Positions 41,894 to 42,137 of a DNA stretch of 42,137 nucleotides are shown here, one piece after another (within the stretch, counting starts at the first letter, position 1; each line of letters starts with the position of its first letter). Source of the stretch: Oligoflexia bacterium (GTDB taxonomy: Bacteria > Bdellovibrionota > UBA1018 > CAIMNF01); assembly GCA_903858975.1 (NCBI GenBank), contig CAIOKW010000037.1:1-42137 (forward strand), given 5' to 3'. The notes under the pieces were generated by a model, which saw only the letters and a list, made by a program, of their open reading frames with translations, ran no database searches and was not told the DNA's origin. Both the position numbers and the translations under genes were made by a program.

Positions 41894-42137
41894 CTAAGCT
41901 TTCTCTAGCCCTTTGCCTTTATAAAACTCGATATAAATATCAAGAAGCGCGTCATAAAAGCGTTTACCTAATTCTACCGACGACTTTCGTGCGTCGCCCA
42001 AGATCCCGTTTGGAGTAATCATATGAAGCCCTTGAGTAACGATGGATTTCATCTCTTCTGCCGTCCACTCTTGTCCAGCGGGCATCGCACCTAATTCGAG
42101 TCTATTTTTTCGAACTCCATACTCGGGGTGTGTAAAC
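41894..42137 (-). CDS. Creatininase-family-like protein, C-terminal part (partial)
   Basis: The frame enters from the window edge (about 80 residues present, stop TAG at 41894). The end reads GAMPAGQEWTAEEMKSIV, then ITPNGILGDARKSSVELGKR and a final helix, which resembles the C-terminus of creatininase/MftE-type amidohydrolases where G-V-x-G-D-P precedes A-T and E-G-K. In this copy D-A replaces the usual D-P. The catalytic metal-binding residues would be upstream, outside the window, so this is a tentative match. Confidence 0.45.
   Translation of the reverse strand, partial: FTHPEYGVRKNRLELGAMPAGQEWTAEEMKSIVTQGLHMITPNGILGDARKSSVELGKRFYDALLDIYIEFYKGKGLEKA

Noticed and set aside
35701..42137. 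Integrated prophage or conjugative element
   Set aside because: No integrase, portal, terminase, relaxase or tail gene is present in the window; only accessory-type genes are seen.
1..42137. CRISPR arrays
   Set aside because: No regularly spaced direct repeats of 23-40 nt were noticed anywhere.

Overview
The window looks like chromosomal DNA of a predatory-lineage or related former deltaproteobacterium (Bdellovibrionota/Oligoflexia type). This is inferred from content: a B-type succinate dehydrogenase, a bacterial tricorn-like protease, an AmpG-type permease and an unusual number of signal-peptide-bearing proteins with no recognisable family. No rRNA or tRNA gene is seen, so the lineage call is moderate at best.

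Layout. 1-2895: end of sdhC, then sdhA and sdhB, translationally coupled and closed by a hairpin terminator. 2951-5186 (minus): phosphopantetheinyl transferase, an exported protein and an MFS permease. 5206-12246 (plus): tricorn-like protease, DUF72-like protein, CopA-type P-ATPase and a methyltransferase with an N-terminal Cys cluster, tightly packed; a HI0933-type flavoprotein converges on them.

13734-23464 is the most coherent functional block: an NfrB-like membrane glycosyltransferase, two exported proteins, a large secreted DUF2334 deacetylase, a secreted GH113-like hydrolase, then (minus) a WecB-type UDP-GlcNAc 2-epimerase and (plus) a small outer-membrane barrel. Together they read as an exopolysaccharide synthesis, modification and export system resembling the NfrA/NfrB/WecB poly-ManNAc (phage N4 receptor) pathway of E. 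coli, but with a different architecture: no C-terminal c-di-GMP domain on the synthase, and a deacetylase whose N-terminus looks like a degenerate copy of the neighbouring hydrolase.

23461-27894 is housekeeping-like: two YqjD/ElaB-like membrane-anchored small proteins around a methyltransferase, an AmpG-type permease and an AlkB-like dioxygenase. 26729-34580 carries six Cys-containing exported proteins in a single gene and two divergent operons, function unknown. A two-domain AHSA1/SRPBCC protein follows.

From about 35.7 kb the character changes to an accessory island: a strongly folded 135-nt element, a Cys/His-rich small protein, an HTH regulator, a DUF4431-like exported protein overlapping a peptidoglycan-hydrolase-like protein (possible immunity/toxin pair), and on the minus strand an operon of a truncated possible antitoxin, a frameshifted AbiEii-type nucleotidyltransferase toxin, a TOTE-type primase-helicase and a Bles03/DUF1917 protein. 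The window ends inside a creatininase-like gene. The TOTE/AbiEii operon and the exopolysaccharide locus are the best candidates for undescribed systems.
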